A stretch of DNA of 64,000 nt from Bacillota bacterium (GCA_023435705.1 JAEYRH010000009.1:434001-498000), one strand, 5' to 3'. Positions 24,029 through 33,165 are shown, counted from the first letter of the stretch. Translations and numbers: made by a program. Notes: generated by a model not told the origin, from the sequence alone.

Positions 24029-25209
24029 TGGCAGGGCTTTATATCCACATTCCCTTTTGTGTAAAAAAGTGCGCCTACTGTGACTTCCCCTCCGTGGCCG
24101 GACGGGAAGGTGATGCAGGGCGCTTTTTTTCTGCGGTGGTGACGGAGGCGAGGCTTTTCACCCCCTCTCCCAATCCCATGGGAGAGGGGGATGGGGGTGA
24201 GGGTTTATTAGGAGTAAAGGGCGGAGTAACCAAAACAAAATTTGACACGATCTTCCTAGGCGGCGGCACGCCCTCCCTAATTCCCGCTGGTGATCTGGAG
24301 CGGCTCATGGACAGCCTGCGCTCCGTGCTGGATATCAACCCCGTGGAATTCACCGTGGAGGCCAACCCCGGCACAGTGGACAGGGCGAAGCTTGAGTCCT
24401 TCCGCCGCATGGGCGCCAACCGCATTTCCTTCGGGGTGCAGGCGGCACAGGACAGTCTGCTCCAGCGCATTGGCCGTATCCACAGCTGGCAGGACTTTGT
24501 GCGCTCCTACGAGTTGGCCCGTGAAGCCGGCTTTGCCAACATCAACGCCGACATGATGACCGGCCTGCCCGGCCAGACGGTTGCCGAGGCGGTGGACACC
24601 GCCACAAAACTGGCAGCATTGGGCGTGGAGCATGTGTCCTGCTACGGCTTGATCCTGGAAGGGGGCACACCAATGCATGCCGCCGTGGAAGCTGGCACGC
24701 TCACCGTGCCCGATGGCGACCTGGAGCGGGAGATGTTCCACGAGGCAAAACAGGTTTTTGAAGCGGCGGGGCTCAAGCGCTACGAAATTTCCAACTTTGC
24801 AAAGCCGGGCATGGAGTGCCTGCACAACCTCAATTACTGGCGCAATGGGGATTGGCTTGGGCTGGGGCCCGGTGCTGCGTCGCAATTCGGTGGCATCCGG
24901 TGGGAGAACCACCCTGATCTTGATTGTTATCTGGAGGTGCTGGAACGGGGAAGCTTGCCTCCGGCCGATATCCATGAGATTGATGATAATGATGCGGCGT
25001 TTGAGTCGGTGATGCTGGGCTTGCGGTTGGTTGAGGGCATCGGCCTCATGAGTTTTACAGCCCGCCATGGGTTTGATTTCCTGGAGCGGTATGGTGATAT
25101 TGTGGACAGACAGGTGGCACTGGGCTTGATACAGAAAACCCCGCATGCGGTCAGGCTGACCGAGCGGGGCATGGATTTACAGAATGCTGTTTTGATGGAA
25201 TTTATGTGA
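24028..25209 (+). CDS. hemW: HemW-type radical SAM protein with an in-frame repeat insertion
   Basis: 393 residues from ATG 24028, which shares one base with the lepA stop. The cluster motif is C11-x3-C15-x2-C18 (CVKKCAYCDF), followed by FLGGGTPSL, the SAM-binding VEANPGT and the C-terminal HemW domain. HemW is a heme chaperone related to coproporphyrinogen dehydrogenase; the Cys pattern CxxxCxxC without further cysteine is that of HemW-like proteins. Residues 45-70 (TPSPNPMGEGDGGEGLLGVK...) are an extra, non-family stretch encoded by a palindromic DNA repeat. It keeps the frame and sits in a loop between a helix and the GGG strand. Confidence 0.9.
   Translation: MAGLYIHIPFCVKKCAYCDFPSVAGREGDAGRFFSAVVTEARLFTPSPNPMGEGDGGEGLLGVKGGVTKTKFDTIFLGGGTPSLIPAGDLERLMDSLRSVLDINPVEFTVEANPGTVDRAKLESFRRMGANRISFGVQAAQDSLLQRIGRIHSWQDFVRSYELAREAGFANINADMMTGLPGQTVAEAVDTATKLAALGVEHVSCYGLILEGGTPMHAAVEAGTLTVPDGDLEREMFHEAKQVFEAAGLKRYEISNFAKPGMECLHNLNYWRNGDWLGLGPGAASQFGGIRWENHPDLDCYLEVLERGSLPPADIHEIDDNDAAFESVMLGLRLVEGIGLMSFTARHGFDFLERYGDIVDRQVALGLIQKTPHAVRLTERGMDLQNAVLMEFM
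24160..24215 (+). repeat. Palindromic repeat inside hemW coding sequence
   Basis: An 11-bp perfect stem CCCCCTCTCCC (24161-24171) and GGGAGAGGGGG (24180-24190), loop AATCCCAT, followed by ATGGGGGTGAGGGT. The same pattern, CCCTCTCCC and later GGGGTAGGGGTGGGGG, recurs in the intergenic region at 26217-26280. It is a dispersed repeat normally found between genes. Confidence 0.7.
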
Positions 25210-25242
25210 CCAAACGCTCATTCCAGCAATGAACCCCAGTTG

Positions 25243-25935
25243 TTACCTGGAGCTCTGAGATAAATCCCCCTCATTGCTATATCCATTGCTCTCCCAATAG
25301 CCTTTATAGTTTGTGTCATCGGAAAGCTCGATTCGGCTGACCCAGCGGGCCCATTTGTAGCCCCATTTATCTTCTGCCACAAAGATGAAGGGGTAACCCA
25401 TCTCCGGCGGCAGCGCGATGCCGTTGGCACCGTAGGCGAGCATCAGGTTCTTATCCAGGATTTCCTGCAACGGCAGCGATGTAGTGTAGCCGTCCACGGC
25501 GTGGAAAATTACCGTCTTCGCTTCCGGCTGCACGGTCGCCGCGTCCAGCAGCGTATTCATCGCAACACCTTTCCACAGGATTGTCGCATCCCAGCCTTCC
25601 ACACAATACAGCGTGATCAGCCGCTCCTCGCTGGGGAGGGCTTTGGCCTGCTCATAAGTGTATTCGGAAGGCTTGTTCACCAAGCCATCCACAGTTAATC
25701 GATATGTGGAGATGTCCACCTGCTGGGTGCCTTTGATCGAGTTGTCGCGGGGGCCTACAGCGGGGTCAAGCTTCCTGCCGTTGTATTCCCGGAGTTCACC
25801 TTCACGGTATCGCTTCATCGTGGCAGTGGATACGGTGTCGGGTGCTGCGGAGCCTGACATGGCAGAAGGCTTCGGGGCGGTACAGGCAGTAAGGATGAGA
25901 ACGGGCAATAGACAGAGGGCAAGTATTTTCTTCAT
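25243..25935 (-). CDS. Lipoprotein with molybdopterin-binding oxidoreductase domain (sulfite oxidase-like)
   Basis: 230 residues from ATG 25935 with GAGGAGG upstream. A lipobox LTAC places the lipid on Cys18. The rest is a sulfite-oxidase-type molybdopterin domain: STYRLTVDGLVNKP, then LYCVEGWDATILWKG with Cys111 as the expected molybdenum ligand, and MGYPFIFVAEDKWGYKWARWV near the end. The dimerisation domain of true sulfite oxidases is absent, as in YedY (MsrP). It would be an extracytoplasmic reductase or oxidase. No cytochrome partner or cofactor biosynthesis gene is nearby, and the lipoprotein anchor, instead of the twin-arginine signal used by MsrP, raises the question of how the cofactor is loaded. 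Confidence 0.85.
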   Translation of the reverse strand: MKKILALCLLPVLILTACTAPKPSAMSGSAAPDTVSTATMKRYREGELREYNGRKLDPAVGPRDNSIKGTQQVDISTYRLTVDGLVNKPSEYTYEQAKALPSEERLITLYCVEGWDATILWKGVAMNTLLDAATVQPEAKTVIFHAVDGYTTSLPLQEILDKNLMLAYGANGIALPPEMGYPFIFVAEDKWGYKWARWVSRIELSDDTNYKGYWESNGYSNEGDLSQSSR

Positions 25936-26041
25936 GAGGCATGCCTCCTCAATGCTGGATTGGGTCAACTATAGTATAGGTAGAATCTGACTGGATGTAT
26001 GTGATTATGCGCACAACAAATCTGAGAGATCGGCACCACCT

Positions 26042-26322
26042 GAAGATGGCGGTCAATGTACGGGCGGGCTCTGTACCGGCCCGATACCGAAAGCAAAGAA
26101 TTTGGGCATGGCATATAACCACATCTTGGCTGTCTGTGTGCAGGCTGATTCCTCGTTCCCGCCAGATCGAGCCTGCCGAATGCATGAATTGGTGCAGGGC
26201 GAAGCCCGCATACCACCCCTCTCCCGAAGGGAGTGAGATCGTGGTCAATCGCCAGACGGGGGAGGGGTAGGGGTGGGGGTTCATACAACAATGTGGGGGT
26301 CGGTACAGAGCCCGCCCCCTAC
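26042..26322 (-). repeat. Composite intergenic repeat element, about 280 bp
   Basis: The 460-bp gap 25936-26397 holds no supported gene. Its ends carry a 17-bp perfect inverted repeat, GGGCGGGCTCTGTACCG at 26062-26078 and its complement at 26301-26317. Read on the minus strand it starts GTAGGGGGCGGG and ends GGGCCGGTAC...CCCGTACATTGACCGCCAT; the latter matches 36 of 42 positions with the end of the element at 46.4-46.6 kb. In the middle lies a broken copy of the repeat found in hemW (26217-26280). After it, near 26351-26395, is another GC-rich repeat-like stretch. Non-coding, MITE-like layout. Confidence 0.6.
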
Positions 26323-26397
26323 TTTGATAGATTGATCATAATTTATCTCTACCCTCCTTAATAAGGGGGGATGTCGCCAACAGGCGCCAAGGGGGAT

Positions 26398-28623
26398 TTA
26401 CTTCTTCTCTTCCCCATAGAAGTTGATCAGGCTGCCTCCCAGCAAGATCGGCCTTTCCGATTCTGACAACGGCAGCTTCATCTTGATTTTACGCACCGCA
26501 CCGTTGGTTTCAATCAGGATGCCATAGACACTTTCACGGGTGCCCTGCACCGTGCCGCGGATGCCGTCAATCACGATTCTCTGGCCCACTTCAAAGCTCT
26601 CATCGCTGATGAAGGGCAGGATGCCCCAATTGCACAGGTTGCTGCGGTAGCGCTTGGTGGCGTATTCATGGGCGATGTTGGCCCAGCCGCCCAGCACCTT
26701 CTGGCAGCTGGCGGCCTGCTCGCGGGCCGAGCCGTCACCGGGCTTCACGGCGTAGATTGCCGAGCCGATGCCAGTGTTTTCCGGTTTAAGATCGATTCCG
26801 GTCAGCTGCGATAGCTGTTGAAGCAATGCGCTCTTGCCGGTCAGGCGCTCAGCCTCCAGTGCGCGGACGGCCTTGGAGCGGCCCACATAGCCCGGATCCT
26901 TGCGCGACAGTGTGAACTCCGCCAGCTTGTGGGGGTTGGAGCGCCAGCTGGACGTCTCGCCGGAGGGGATCAGCTCGTCGGTGGTGGTCACCGGGTCGTC
27001 AATGGCGGAGGCGATTTCCAGCACGATGTTGTCCGGCAACGGCTGGAAGTCCGGCCAGTCGGCGATGTTAGGCCCGAAACGCAGCGGTGCGTCGGTCTTT
27101 GCGTCGCCCCAGCCGGAGTAAACGCGGGCCTGATAAGGGCTGTCATCGTAATGATATTCGGGTACGGCGGGCATGTCGATGTCAGTCGCAGGAGTGAGCA
27201 TGCCGCCGTTGGCAGCGGTGGCTGCGATGCTGCGGGCGTCCATCAGCGCCACGGCGGAAACCTGCCCCAGATCGGGCTTGGAGCCCTCGCGGTTGGGGAA
27301 GTTGCGCGTGGTGTGGCGGATGCTCAGGCCCTGGTGGGGCGGCACGTCGCCGGCGCCGAAGCAGGGGCCGCAGAAGGCGGTGCGCAGCGTGGCACCACTG
27401 GCGATGAGGTCGGCCAACGCACCATTCTTCATCAGCTCCAGCATCACCGGCTGGCTGCCGGGGTAGGCGGACAGTGCGAACTCACCGGAGCCGATGGCTT
27501 TGCCCTTCAGAATACCCGCCGCGATGGCCAGGTTTTCAAAGGTGCCGCCGGCGCAACCAGCAATCACACCCTGCTCCACATGGAGCCGGCCGTTAATCAG
27601 CTTGTCGGTGAGTTTGTATTGCAGACCCGGTGCGTCCATCGCCTTGCCGGCGCGCTGCTCCACCGAGCGAAGGATGTCGCCGGCGTTCTGGTTGAACTCC
27701 TCAATTGTCCAGGCGTTGGAGGGGTGGAAGGGCAGCGCGATCATCGGCTTGATTGTTGAAAGATCCACAATCACCGCGCAGTCATACTTGGCCACGGAGG
27801 CGGGGGCTATGGGCTTATAATCGTTCTCGCGGCCATGGATGGCCAGGAATTCCTTTGTCTTCTCATCGGTGGTCCAGATGGAGGAAAGGCAGGTGGTCTC
27901 CGTGGTCATCACGTCAATGCCGTTGCGGTAGTCCATCGAAAGCCCTGCCACACCGGGTCCGGCAAACTCCATCACCTTGTTCTTCACGAATCCGTTGGCG
28001 AACGTAGCCTTGATGATCGCCAGCGCCACGTCGTGAGGGCCCACGCCGGGCTGCGGGGTGCCGGCGAGCCAGATCAACGCCACCTCCGGCCGCTTCAGGT
28101 CATAGGTGCGGCCCAGCAGTTGTTTGACCAGCTCCGGGCCGCCCTCGCCCACGGCCAGCGTGCCCAACGCGCCGTAGCGGGTGTGGCTGTCGCTCCCCAG
28201 GATCATCGCGCCGCATGCGGCGTGCTTTTCCCGCATATAGGTGTGGATCACAGCCAGGTGGGCTGGCACATAGATGCCGCCGTATTTCACCGCCGCCGAA
28301 AGGCCGAAGAGGTGGTCGTCCTCATTGATCGTGCCACCCACCGCGCACAGCGAGTTGTGGCAGTTGGTGAGCACCCACGGCAATGGGAAGCGGTCCAGAC
28401 CGCTGGCACGGGCCGTCTGCAAGATGCCCACATAGGTGATGTCGTGGCTGGCCAGCGCGTCGAACTTCAGCTTGAGCTCTGTCTCGGAGCCGCTGTTGTG
28501 CGCGTCCAGGATGCTCCAGGCCATCGTGCCGTCGGCGGCATTTGCTTCCAGCGCCGGGTCGATGGATGGGGCCATTTCTTTGCCGTTCAGCAAATAGACA
28601 GGCGTCTCAATCAATTGAATCAT
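26398..28623 (-). CDS. Aconitase-family hydratase
   Basis: 741 residues with the aconitase cluster ligands Cys357 (IAGCAGGTFEN), Cys418 and Cys421 (FCGPCFGAGD), the GSDSHTRYG motif at 143-151 and the TRNFPNREGS active-site loop near 440. The C-terminal swivel domain is present (FISDESFEVGQRIVI). The sequence is closer to the YbhJ-type hydratase branch than to AcnA or AcnB, so citrate may not be the natural substrate. It stands alone; no citrate synthase or isocitrate dehydrogenase is adjacent. The ribosome site upstream of the ATG is weak. Confidence 0.85.
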   Translation of the reverse strand: MIQLIETPVYLLNGKEMAPSIDPALEANAADGTMAWSILDAHNSGSETELKLKFDALASHDITYVGILQTARASGLDRFPLPWVLTNCHNSLCAVGGTINEDDHLFGLSAAVKYGGIYVPAHLAVIHTYMREKHAACGAMILGSDSHTRYGALGTLAVGEGGPELVKQLLGRTYDLKRPEVALIWLAGTPQPGVGPHDVALAIIKATFANGFVKNKVMEFAGPGVAGLSMDYRNGIDVMTTETTCLSSIWTTDEKTKEFLAIHGRENDYKPIAPASVAKYDCAVIVDLSTIKPMIALPFHPSNAWTIEEFNQNAGDILRSVEQRAGKAMDAPGLQYKLTDKLINGRLHVEQGVIAGCAGGTFENLAIAAGILKGKAIGSGEFALSAYPGSQPVMLELMKNGALADLIASGATLRTAFCGPCFGAGDVPPHQGLSIRHTTRNFPNREGSKPDLGQVSAVALMDARSIAATAANGGMLTPATDIDMPAVPEYHYDDSPYQARVYSGWGDAKTDAPLRFGPNIADWPDFQPLPDNIVLEIASAIDDPVTTTDELIPSGETSSWRSNPHKLAEFTLSRKDPGYVGRSKAVRALEAERLTGKSALLQQLSQLTGIDLKPENTGIGSAIYAVKPGDGSAREQAASCQKVLGGWANIAHEYATKRYRSNLCNWGILPFISDESFEVGQRIVIDGIRGTVQGTRESVYGILIETNGAVRKIKMKLPLSESERPILLGGSLINFYGEEKK

Positions 28624-28716
28624 CGTATCACTGCTTTTCTTTGGAATTCCTCAAATTATACCTGTTGGCGGTGTTTCCGTCAATGCGTGGTGCATAATAT
28701 CAATATGAGAGAATAT

Positions 28717-29397
28717 TTATACAGGCGTGGAGCCCAAAGGTGTTGAGCCGAGAGGGTGCACAGAGGTTTCACCGGCAAGCACGAGCCGCCAGCCCATGCG
28801 CCGCAGCCTGACACTGATGGTGTCACTGTCACAGGTGTCAAGTGCAACCTGCTCATCAAGCCATCCGGCGTCGGCAAGAGCCTCTGCGCGATATAGGCAG
28901 GTGCAGATCTGCTGGCGGCTGGGGGAATACCCGCACACCGGCACGGCCATGGCAACCCTCTCATCCGATTCCATGATGGCGACCAGATTTTCCAGCCAAT
29001 GGTCGGTCACCACGATGTCGTTGCTCAGGTTCAGAAGGTATGTGCCCTCGCCCAGTTGCAGCCCCCGGTTGATGGCCCTGTCCACGCCGATGTTTTCTTC
29101 AAACCGCAGCTTCTTTTTGTGGGGCAGGCTTTCAAAGTATTCGGCGGTGCCGTCGGTGGAGCCGTTGTCCACGGTGATCAGCTCATACTCCACACCGTCG
29201 GTGTGTGCGATCAGGCTCTCATAACATTGCTTTGTATAGTCCAGATGGTTGTATGCCAGCAGCACCACGCTCACCAGCGGTTTTTGCTCCGGCCTGGGTT
29301 CTGTCAGCAGCATGGGCTCCTCCGGTTCATGGCGCCGGATGGCCAGCCATGAATTGGCCGAACGATCCAGCACATAGTCCAGCATATGCGAGGTCAA
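28717..29397 (-). CDS. Glycosyltransferase family 2, probably truncated at both ends
   Basis: 226 residues of a GT-A fold: SVVLLAYNHLDYTKQCYESL, VDNGSTDGT (first Asp pair), NLSNDIVV in place of the DxD strand, and DSDTISVRLRRMGWRL. In related proteins the last part continues with VHHxGS-T and a helical domain; here it ends HPLGSTPLGSTPV, a tandem duplication of GSTPL followed by a stop. The putative TTG start has no ribosome site, and the same frame stays open about 26 codons further upstream (…SFIGVYPG) without a start codon until a TGA near 29476. The gene is therefore probably a fragment of a longer glycosyltransferase. Confidence 0.7.
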   Translation of the reverse strand: MTSHMLDYVLDRSANSWLAIRRHEPEEPMLLTEPRPEQKPLVSVVLLAYNHLDYTKQCYESLIAHTDGVEYELITVDNGSTDGTAEYFESLPHKKKLRFEENIGVDRAINRGLQLGEGTYLLNLSNDIVVTDHWLENLVAIMESDERVAMAVPVCGYSPSRQQICTCLYRAEALADAGWLDEQVALDTCDSDTISVRLRRMGWRLVLAGETSVHPLGSTPLGSTPV

Positions 29398-29614
29398 GCC
29401 GGGGTAGACGCCGATAAAGCTCAGCGGCGGCCCAGTCGGCCCGGTTGGCTCAGGAATAGTGCTAAACTGTCAGTGGGATGGCCTGGCGATGAATCCATCA
29501 ACCCATCCTCAAAAATATCTTGCCGTACCACCGCCCAATTGTTGATTTGCCTACCATTTCACATCCCAATGGGATATACTGTTTACCGACTCAAGTCAGC
29601 AGGAAGGTCACAGC

Positions 29615-30901
29615 ATGTCATCCCCGCATTTGTTTACGATGAAACAAGCCAAAACTCAGCACCCCACTTATTACTGGTTCGTGATGAGCGGTGTGATGAA
29701 CGCCGTCATGTTTTCACTGTTCAACCCCTTCACAGTAAAATTCCTGGAGCGGGTTGGCGGAAATGACTTCCACATTTCGCTTTTAAACTCATTGCCTGGC
29801 CTGGTGGGCGTGGCTGTGAGCCTGCCCGGTGCGTTGTGGCTCACAGGGCGAGGGGGCAGGGGCCTCAAGGCGCTCACGGTGGATTTTACGCTGGCCAGCC
29901 GGCTCATGTTGCTGGCTCTTGTGCCGCTGGTGTGGCTGTCGCCACAATGGGCGCCCATTTGCTGCGTGGTGCTGCTGGCATTGAAAAACGTGCCCGAATC
30001 GATCTCGCAGACGGCATTTCAAGGGCTGACTGGCGATTTGTTTGCTCCGGAGGACCGCTCCACCGCCATCACGCAGCGGAGCCTTGCCAGTGTGCCTGCC
30101 ACGCTGCTGGTGTCGCTGGCCTCTGGCGTGGCGCTGAGTGTGCTGCCGGGCAACGATGCGCAGCGGCTCACGATGTATCAGGGTTTTTTCCTGGTGGCAA
30201 CGATTGTGGGTGTGGTTGAAGTTATCATGATGCGGCGCATGGGCGACCCAGCCCATGCCGAGGCACTGAATGAGACCCGGCCCCGGCTCCGCCCGATGCT
30301 TGCTTCATTGTGGCAGAATAAGCGATACATGGCCTATACCGCCGCGTCTCTGGTGTTTTATTTCACTTGGCAGATGGGGTGGCCGCTCTTCAGCATCTAT
30401 CAGATCATGCACCTTGGCGCCAACGAGTTGTGGCTGAGCGTGATGAACGTGCTCAGTGCCATCGGCATGTTTGTGGGTTACAGCTTCTGGAACAAATCCA
30501 TTCTCCGCTGGGGCAACGGGCGAACGGCGGTGTTCGCCACACTTGGTATGGCGCTAAACCCCGTGTTGATGGTGGTGTTTCCCAACCTATATTGGGTTAC
30601 CGCAACCAACCTTTTGGCCGGCTTTGTCACCGCAGGCACCTCGACGGTGCTTTTGAACGCACTGCTGGAAGTCTCACCCCGGCAAAATCGCGTGGTCTAT
30701 GTGGGCGCCTACAACACGCTGGTCAATCTTAGCCTGTGTGTGTCGCCATTTGCGGCCTATTTCGTGCTGCAATGGACGGGCATCATCCCGGCGCTGATTG
30801 TTGTGAGCGGATTCCGGCTCATCGGTAGTATGGCATTCTGGCTCTACACACGCAGAAACAACAGGCAATCTGCAAATGCGCCGTTGACAGAAACAGACTA
30901 A
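29615..30901 (+). CDS. MFS transporter
   Basis: 428 residues with about 11-12 hydrophobic segments. ATG 29615 follows CAGGAAGG. The loop between segments 2-3 carries TGRGGRGLKALTV rather than a textbook motif A. The substrate is not evident; the GLTGDLFAPEDRSTAITQRSL loop after segment 4 is reminiscent of MFS proteins of Firmicutes annotated only as permeases. It may be co-transcribed with the lipoprotein gene 53 bp downstream. Confidence 0.8.
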   Translation: MSSPHLFTMKQAKTQHPTYYWFVMSGVMNAVMFSLFNPFTVKFLERVGGNDFHISLLNSLPGLVGVAVSLPGALWLTGRGGRGLKALTVDFTLASRLMLLALVPLVWLSPQWAPICCVVLLALKNVPESISQTAFQGLTGDLFAPEDRSTAITQRSLASVPATLLVSLASGVALSVLPGNDAQRLTMYQGFFLVATIVGVVEVIMMRRMGDPAHAEALNETRPRLRPMLASLWQNKRYMAYTAASLVFYFTWQMGWPLFSIYQIMHLGANELWLSVMNVLSAIGMFVGYSFWNKSILRWGNGRTAVFATLGMALNPVLMVVFPNLYWVTATNLLAGFVTAGTSTVLLNALLEVSPRQNRVVYVGAYNTLVNLSLCVSPFAAYFVLQWTGIIPALIVVSGFRLIGSMAFWLYTRRNNRQSANAPLTETD

Positions 30902-30954
30902 CGTAGTAGTCTGTAGCCGGGTGCCTATGAATGATGACTTGAGGAGGCCCGGCG

Positions 30955-31926
30955 ATGTTTGCCTTGCGTCATGGAAGAAAGACGGCGGCAATGTTTGCAG
31001 CATTGATGATCCCCATTCTGGCGACGGCGCTGACCGGGTGCCAAATCGCTAGCCCTGTTGCATCAGCAGGCATTGCACCGCCGCAAGTAAAGGCTACTCT
31101 CCCAATCAAACCATTGACAAACACATCTGCCTCAGCTTCAGCCGCAGCCACCGGGCCTTCACCGACGCAGACAGACGAGGAAGGCTATTTGCCCCAGTCC
31201 GCAACTGTGGAGTTGGTGTTGGCCGGGCAATCCATTCACACCGTGGATGTGGTGGACAACGCCGGCAAAAAGGTGCTGATGGACGCCATCTTCAACCATT
31301 TGATTCGATCCGCTGCATGGCCCGGTGATGATCCCGCCACCATCCCAAACAGGATCACAATCCGCGTGCAGTTTGTACGGGATGATGGGTATCCCACCGT
31401 CTACCATGTGTTCGGGCGGGATGGGCAGCACTGCATGCAGGCGGGGCAGGGCATGTACACCATGATCAACGAAGAGGTCTATGAACCGTTGCGGGAGCTG
31501 GCGATGGGTTACGGCCTGCCCGATACAATGATGGTGCGCTCCGGCAAACACGAAGTCAAGGCCATGGCGGTGCCAGTGAACCCATTGAGCAGCGCCAGGG
31601 GCGTTACTCCGCAGGTCATGGCTTCGTATGTGCAATACCTGGAGCTTGATCCGAAGCATGTGGAAGAAACTATGACGCCCTTTACACCTGCGGTGGGTGG
31701 TCAAAAAGCTTTTGGCTTATATACTCTTTACAACGAGCAGTTTGAGCAGATGAAGTTCATTACGCCTTCTGGATTGGAGCCTCAGACCTATTTGTTCCAG
31801 AATACCGATCCGGGCCGATACGTCGTTGTGTTGCAAACCACGGATCCTACGCAATCGGATTCGACAAGAATCAGCCTGCAATACTTCTTTGGCGTGATCG
31901 TGCCGGAGGATTATCACGAAAAATAG
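30955..31926 (+). CDS. Putative lipoprotein of unknown function
   Basis: 323 residues. A signal with hydrophobic core AAMFAALMIPILATALTGC gives a lipobox LTGC and lipid Cys29. A Ser/Thr/Ala/Pro-rich spacer (about 50-75) is followed by a globular region with VELVLAGQSIHTVDV near the start. I do not recognise the family. GAGGAGGCCCGGCG precedes the ATG. It ends at a strong bidirectional terminator. Confidence 0.7.
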   Translation: MFALRHGRKTAAMFAALMIPILATALTGCQIASPVASAGIAPPQVKATLPIKPLTNTSASASAAATGPSPTQTDEEGYLPQSATVELVLAGQSIHTVDVVDNAGKKVLMDAIFNHLIRSAAWPGDDPATIPNRITIRVQFVRDDGYPTVYHVFGRDGQHCMQAGQGMYTMINEEVYEPLRELAMGYGLPDTMMVRSGKHEVKAMAVPVNPLSSARGVTPQVMASYVQYLELDPKHVEETMTPFTPAVGGQKAFGLYTLYNEQFEQMKFITPSGLEPQTYLFQNTDPGRYVVVLQTTDPTQSDSTRISLQYFFGVIVPEDYHEK

Positions 31927-31945
31927 GAACATGACATAATGAAGG

Positions 31946-31979
31946 AAAGCCCCGGAAACGTGCAGTTTCCGGGGCTTTT
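31946..31979. terminator. Strong terminator between the lipoprotein gene and oadB
   Basis: A 14-bp perfect stem AAAGCCCCGGAAAC (31946-31959) / GTTTCCGGGGCTTT (31965-31978), loop GTGCA, ends in TTTT. It separates two convergent genes and can act in both directions. Confidence 0.85.
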
Positions 31980-31995
31980 GCGCACTGTATGTTGA

Positions 31996-33150
31996 TTACT
32001 TGCCAAACATCGCCAACAGGAAGCCAGCTGCCACTGCCGAGCCAATGACGCCGGCCACGTTGGGCCCCATTGCGTGCATCAGCAGGTAGTTGCCGGGGTT
32101 GGCCTTCTGGCCTTCCACCTGGGAGACACGGGCAGCCATTGGCACGGCGGATACACCGGCGGAGCCGATCAGCGGGTTTACCTTGCCCTTGGTAGCCCAA
32201 TACATTACCTTGCCAAAGAGCACACCGCCCACGGTGCTGAAGCAGAACGCGAACAAGCCCAGGCCGATGATCATCAGCGTGGAGGGCAGCAAGAAGGTAT
32301 CTGCCTTTGCGGTGGCGCCCACTGTGACGCCCAGGAAGATCGTGACAATGTTGATCAGTTCGTTTTGCGCGGTCTTGGAGATGCGGTCTACCACGCCGGA
32401 CTCACGGAAGAGATTGCCCAGCATCAGCATGCCGATCAACGGCGCCACAGAGGGCAGCAGCAGGATCGTGATGATCGTCACGATGATCGGGAACAGGATC
32501 TTTTCCACCTTGGAGACTTCGCGGAGCTGGTCCATCTTGGTTTCCCGCTCCTTCTTGGTGGTGAGCATCTTCATGATCGGCGGCTGTATCAGCGGGATCA
32601 GCGCCATATAGGAATAGGCAGCCACAGCGATGGCCGGCAGCAGGTCAGGCGCGAGTTTGGTGGTCAGATAGATGGCCGTGGGGCCGTCCGCGCCGCCGAT
32701 GATGCCGATGGAGGCGGCCTCCTGGGGGTTGAAGCCCAGGGCTGTGGCCACTGAAAAGGCACAGTAGATGCCCAATTGCGCTGCCGCACCCAGCAGGAGG
32801 CTGGAGGGATTGGCGATCAGCGGGCCGAAATCGGTCATCGCGCCGATGCCCAGGAAGATGAGCGAAGGATAAATGCCTAGCTTCACACCCTGATACAAGT
32901 AGTAAAGCAAGCCGCCGGGCACCAGTTTGCCCGCAGCATTTGTAGTGGGTTCATCCATCAGCCCTGTGATCGGCAGGTTGGCCAGCAGCATGCCGAAGGC
33001 AATCGGCAGCAGCAGCAGTGGCTCAAACTTTTTCACGATCGCCAGATAGACCAGCACGCATGCCACTGCGATCATGATCAGGTGTGGGATGTCCATCACG
33101 ATGAAGCCGGACGTATTTACGAGGTTTTGTATGGTTTGGCCTACATCCAT
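31996..33150 (-). CDS. oadB: Sodium-pumping oxaloacetate decarboxylase, beta subunit
   Basis: 384 residues with about nine membrane segments. GGADGPTAIYL in the middle contains the conserved Asp used in sodium binding, and NIVTIFLGVTVGA and GVSAVPMAARVSQVEGQK (His/Ser/Arg region) match the OadB/GcdB/MmdB family. The subunit decarboxylates carboxybiotin and exports sodium. Glutaconyl- or methylmalonyl-CoA decarboxylases share this subunit, but the adjacent alpha subunit points to oxaloacetate. Fourth gene of the operon, 15 bp after the biotin carrier. Confidence 0.93.
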   Translation of the reverse strand: MDVGQTIQNLVNTSGFIVMDIPHLIMIAVACVLVYLAIVKKFEPLLLLPIAFGMLLANLPITGLMDEPTTNAAGKLVPGGLLYYLYQGVKLGIYPSLIFLGIGAMTDFGPLIANPSSLLLGAAAQLGIYCAFSVATALGFNPQEAASIGIIGGADGPTAIYLTTKLAPDLLPAIAVAAYSYMALIPLIQPPIMKMLTTKKERETKMDQLREVSKVEKILFPIIVTIITILLLPSVAPLIGMLMLGNLFRESGVVDRISKTAQNELINIVTIFLGVTVGATAKADTFLLPSTLMIIGLGLFAFCFSTVGGVLFGKVMYWATKGKVNPLIGSAGVSAVPMAARVSQVEGQKANPGNYLLMHAMGPNVAGVIGSAVAAGFLLAMFGK

Positions 33151-33165
33151 TTCAACATCCTCCCC

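Noticed and set aside
24161..24190. Palindrome in hemW as a transcription terminator
   Set aside because: It lies inside an intact coding frame and has no T tract.
25990..26290. Small ORFs in the gap upstream of the aconitase gene
   Set aside because: They arise from the palindromic repeats and resemble no protein.
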